Shown here: one piece after another, positions 13,032-13,940 of the stretch | Layout of the letters: every line of letters begins with the position of its first letter | Position numbering within the stretch: position 1 is the stretch's first letter | DNA from: Caulobacter sp. B11 | GTDB lineage: Bacteria > Pseudomonadota > Alphaproteobacteria > Caulobacterales > Caulobacteraceae | NCBI RefSeq assembly: GCF_002737765.1 | Contig: NZ_PEGG01000007.1 | Coordinates: 1 to 13,940, forward strand | DNA: 13,940 nt | Reading direction: 5' to 3' | Notes under the pieces: model-generated | Database searches by the model: none | The model's input: only the letters and a program-made list of their open reading frames with translations | Told to the model about the DNA's origin: nothing | Translations under genes and position numbers: made by a program

Positions 13032-13441
13032 ATGGCCGAAAGAAGCGAACAGAACCCCGATTGGGCCGCCGATCTGCAGGCGCGGATGATGACGGCGGTC
13101 AGCGCCCAGTGGGACGTGATCGACAAGACCGACGACCCCGTGATCCTCGCCGCCGCCGTGACCAAGACGCGGGCGATCGGCGTGCTGGCCCGCACGGCCA
13201 GGAGCGTCGTGGTCCTGGCGCCCGATCCCACACGCGCCGCGTCCAGGGCCGAAGCCGAAGCCGAACAAGAGGCCGACATGCATGACGACCACCCGGAAGA
13301 CCCTGCCGAGCTTCACGGCCGCGCTTGTCGCCCAGCTCTGTGGGCATCGCTGATCTTCTCGAAACCAAGGCGCGAACGGCCGCGGATGCTGAAGGCGATC
13401 CTGGCGACGCTGAAGCCAAGACGAGATGCACTGGTTCCTGA
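13032..13441 (+). CDS. Probable GTA small-terminase-position protein (g1-like), frameshifted
   Basis: The first 100 or so residues are clean: MAERSEQNPDWAADLQARMM, a helix-rich stretch DDPVILAAAVTKTRAIGVLA, then an acidic region rich in Glu and Ala. Its position directly before the large terminase gene is that of gene g1 (small terminase) of gene transfer agents; no strong family motif is seen, so the role rests on position. The unaltered frame continues to a TGA at 13479-13481 and would overlap the terminase gene by 56 bases. Removing two extra bases (near 13320-13325 and 13340-13343) gives LVAQLCGIADLLETKART and a stop at 13439-13441, with only a 16-base overlap and a length of about 135 residues. 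I prefer this, but the end is uncertain. Confidence 0.55.
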
Positions 13442-13940
13442 GCGCCTGCCGGGGGAAGACCCTGCCCCACCAGCATCCTGACCCGACGCCCTGGTCCACC
13501 TGGCTGCTGATGGGCGGGCGGGGGCGCGGGCAAGACCTTCGCCGGGGCCCGCTGGCTGGTGAACAAGGCCTTCGAGGTGCCGCACCTGGCCGTGGTCGGG
13601 CCACCCTGCACGATGTGCGGGAGGTGATGGTCGAGGGGGCTTCGGGCCTGCGCGCCCTGAGCGGTCCCCGCTTTCGCCCCCGCTGGGAGGTCAGCCGCCG
13701 GCGCCTGCTCTGGCCCAACGGCGCCGTCGCCCAGGCCTTTTCGGCCGAGGATCCCGACAGCCTGCGCGGCCCGCAGTTCCACGCCGCCTGGGCCGACGAG
13801 TTCCTGTGCCTGGCCCAAGGCGGCCGAGGCCCTGGCCATGCTGCGCTTTGGCCTGAGGCTGGGCGCCGATCCGCGTCTGGCGGTGAACCACCACCCCGCG
13901 GCCGGACCCGGGCCCTGAAGACCCTGATCGCCGAGCCGGG
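13426..13940 (+). CDS. GTA / phage large terminase, N-terminal part (several frameshifts, cut by the window end)
   Basis: This is the motor ATPase that packages DNA into GTA or phage heads. After frame correction it reads MHWFLSACRGKTLPHQH, then Walker A GGRGAGKT within TWLLMGGRGAGKTFAGARWL, then VVGPTLHDVREVMVEGASGL, SLRGPQFHAAWADEFCAWPK with the Walker B Asp-Glu pair (ADE), and LGADPRLAVTTTPRPDPALK, the TTTPRP motif typical of GTA terminases. Five single-base corrections are needed: extra base near 13525, missing C near 13601, extra C at 13804, extra A at 13886, extra G near 13910. The protein sequence between them is fully conserved in type, which favours sequencing errors; true decay is possible. 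In Caulobacter such a cluster makes a working gene transfer agent that carries host DNA between cells in stationary phase. The nuclease half and the rest of the cluster lie beyond the window. Confidence 0.85.
   Translation, partial: MHWFLSACRGKTLPHQHPDPTPWSTWLLMGGRGRGQDLRRGPLAGEQGLRGAAPGRGRATLHDVREVMVEGASGLRALSGPRFRPRWEVSRRRLLWPNGAVAQAFSAEDPDSLRGPQFHAAWADEFLCLAQGGRGPGHAALWPEAGRRSASGGEPPPRGRTRALKTLIAEP

Noticed and set aside
12966..13839. Long minus-strand open frames opposite the GTA genes
   Set aside because: Arg/Gly/Pro-rich translations without motifs. The plus strand shows the terminase Walker A, Walker B and TTTPRP motifs after frame correction.

Overview
The window is high-GC, densely coding alphaproteobacterial DNA, most likely from Caulobacter or a close relative (Caulobacteraceae). 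The best clues are a bifunctional penicillin-binding protein whose N-terminus (MNDWTLPPFRFDD) matches my memory of stalk-associated PbpC of Caulobacter crescentus, its divergent UPF0260 neighbour (the same pair I recall there), a gene-transfer-agent type terminase, and intergenic palindromes of kinds I associate with Caulobacter genomes.

Layout. 1-1250: minus-strand end of a MASE1-like membrane sensor gene cut by the window edge, a stand-alone zinc-binding CZB-domain protein, and a possible gene remnant. 1251-5894: three minus-strand genes, namely a membrane hybrid histidine kinase, an unrecognised cysteine-free 197-residue protein, and the ABC-F ATPase Uup. 6012-9197: an island holding a MarR repressor translationally coupled to an exported S41-family peptidase, followed by vapBC. 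The island is bounded on its left by a displaced, diverged copy of the last 44 codons of pbpC (6012-6149), and on its right by intact pbpC (9198-11377). Three palindromic repeats lie between 8167 and 9183, two of them bracketing vapBC. 11431-11913: UPF0260 protein, divergent from pbpC. 11914-13031: intergenic zone with three different long inverted repeats and one AT-rich small membrane protein gene. 13032-13940: start of a gene-transfer-agent (GTA) packaging cluster (small upstream protein, then large terminase), leaving the window.

How the genes work together: pbpC makes peptidoglycan and should be recruited by bactofilin through its N-terminal peptide. MarR probably represses itself and the S41 peptidase through GTAAG/CTTAC half-sites in front of its start codon. 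vapBC has a textbook promoter with an overlapping operator. The GTA terminase would package host DNA into virus-like particles.

Sequence quality: about a dozen single-base indels, mostly in short C/G runs, break otherwise intact reading frames in the MASE1 gene, uup, pbpC and the two GTA genes. They crowd toward the two ends of the window, which suggests uncorrected assembly errors near contig ends more than real pseudogenes. I saw no tRNA, rRNA, CRISPR array or transposase gene.
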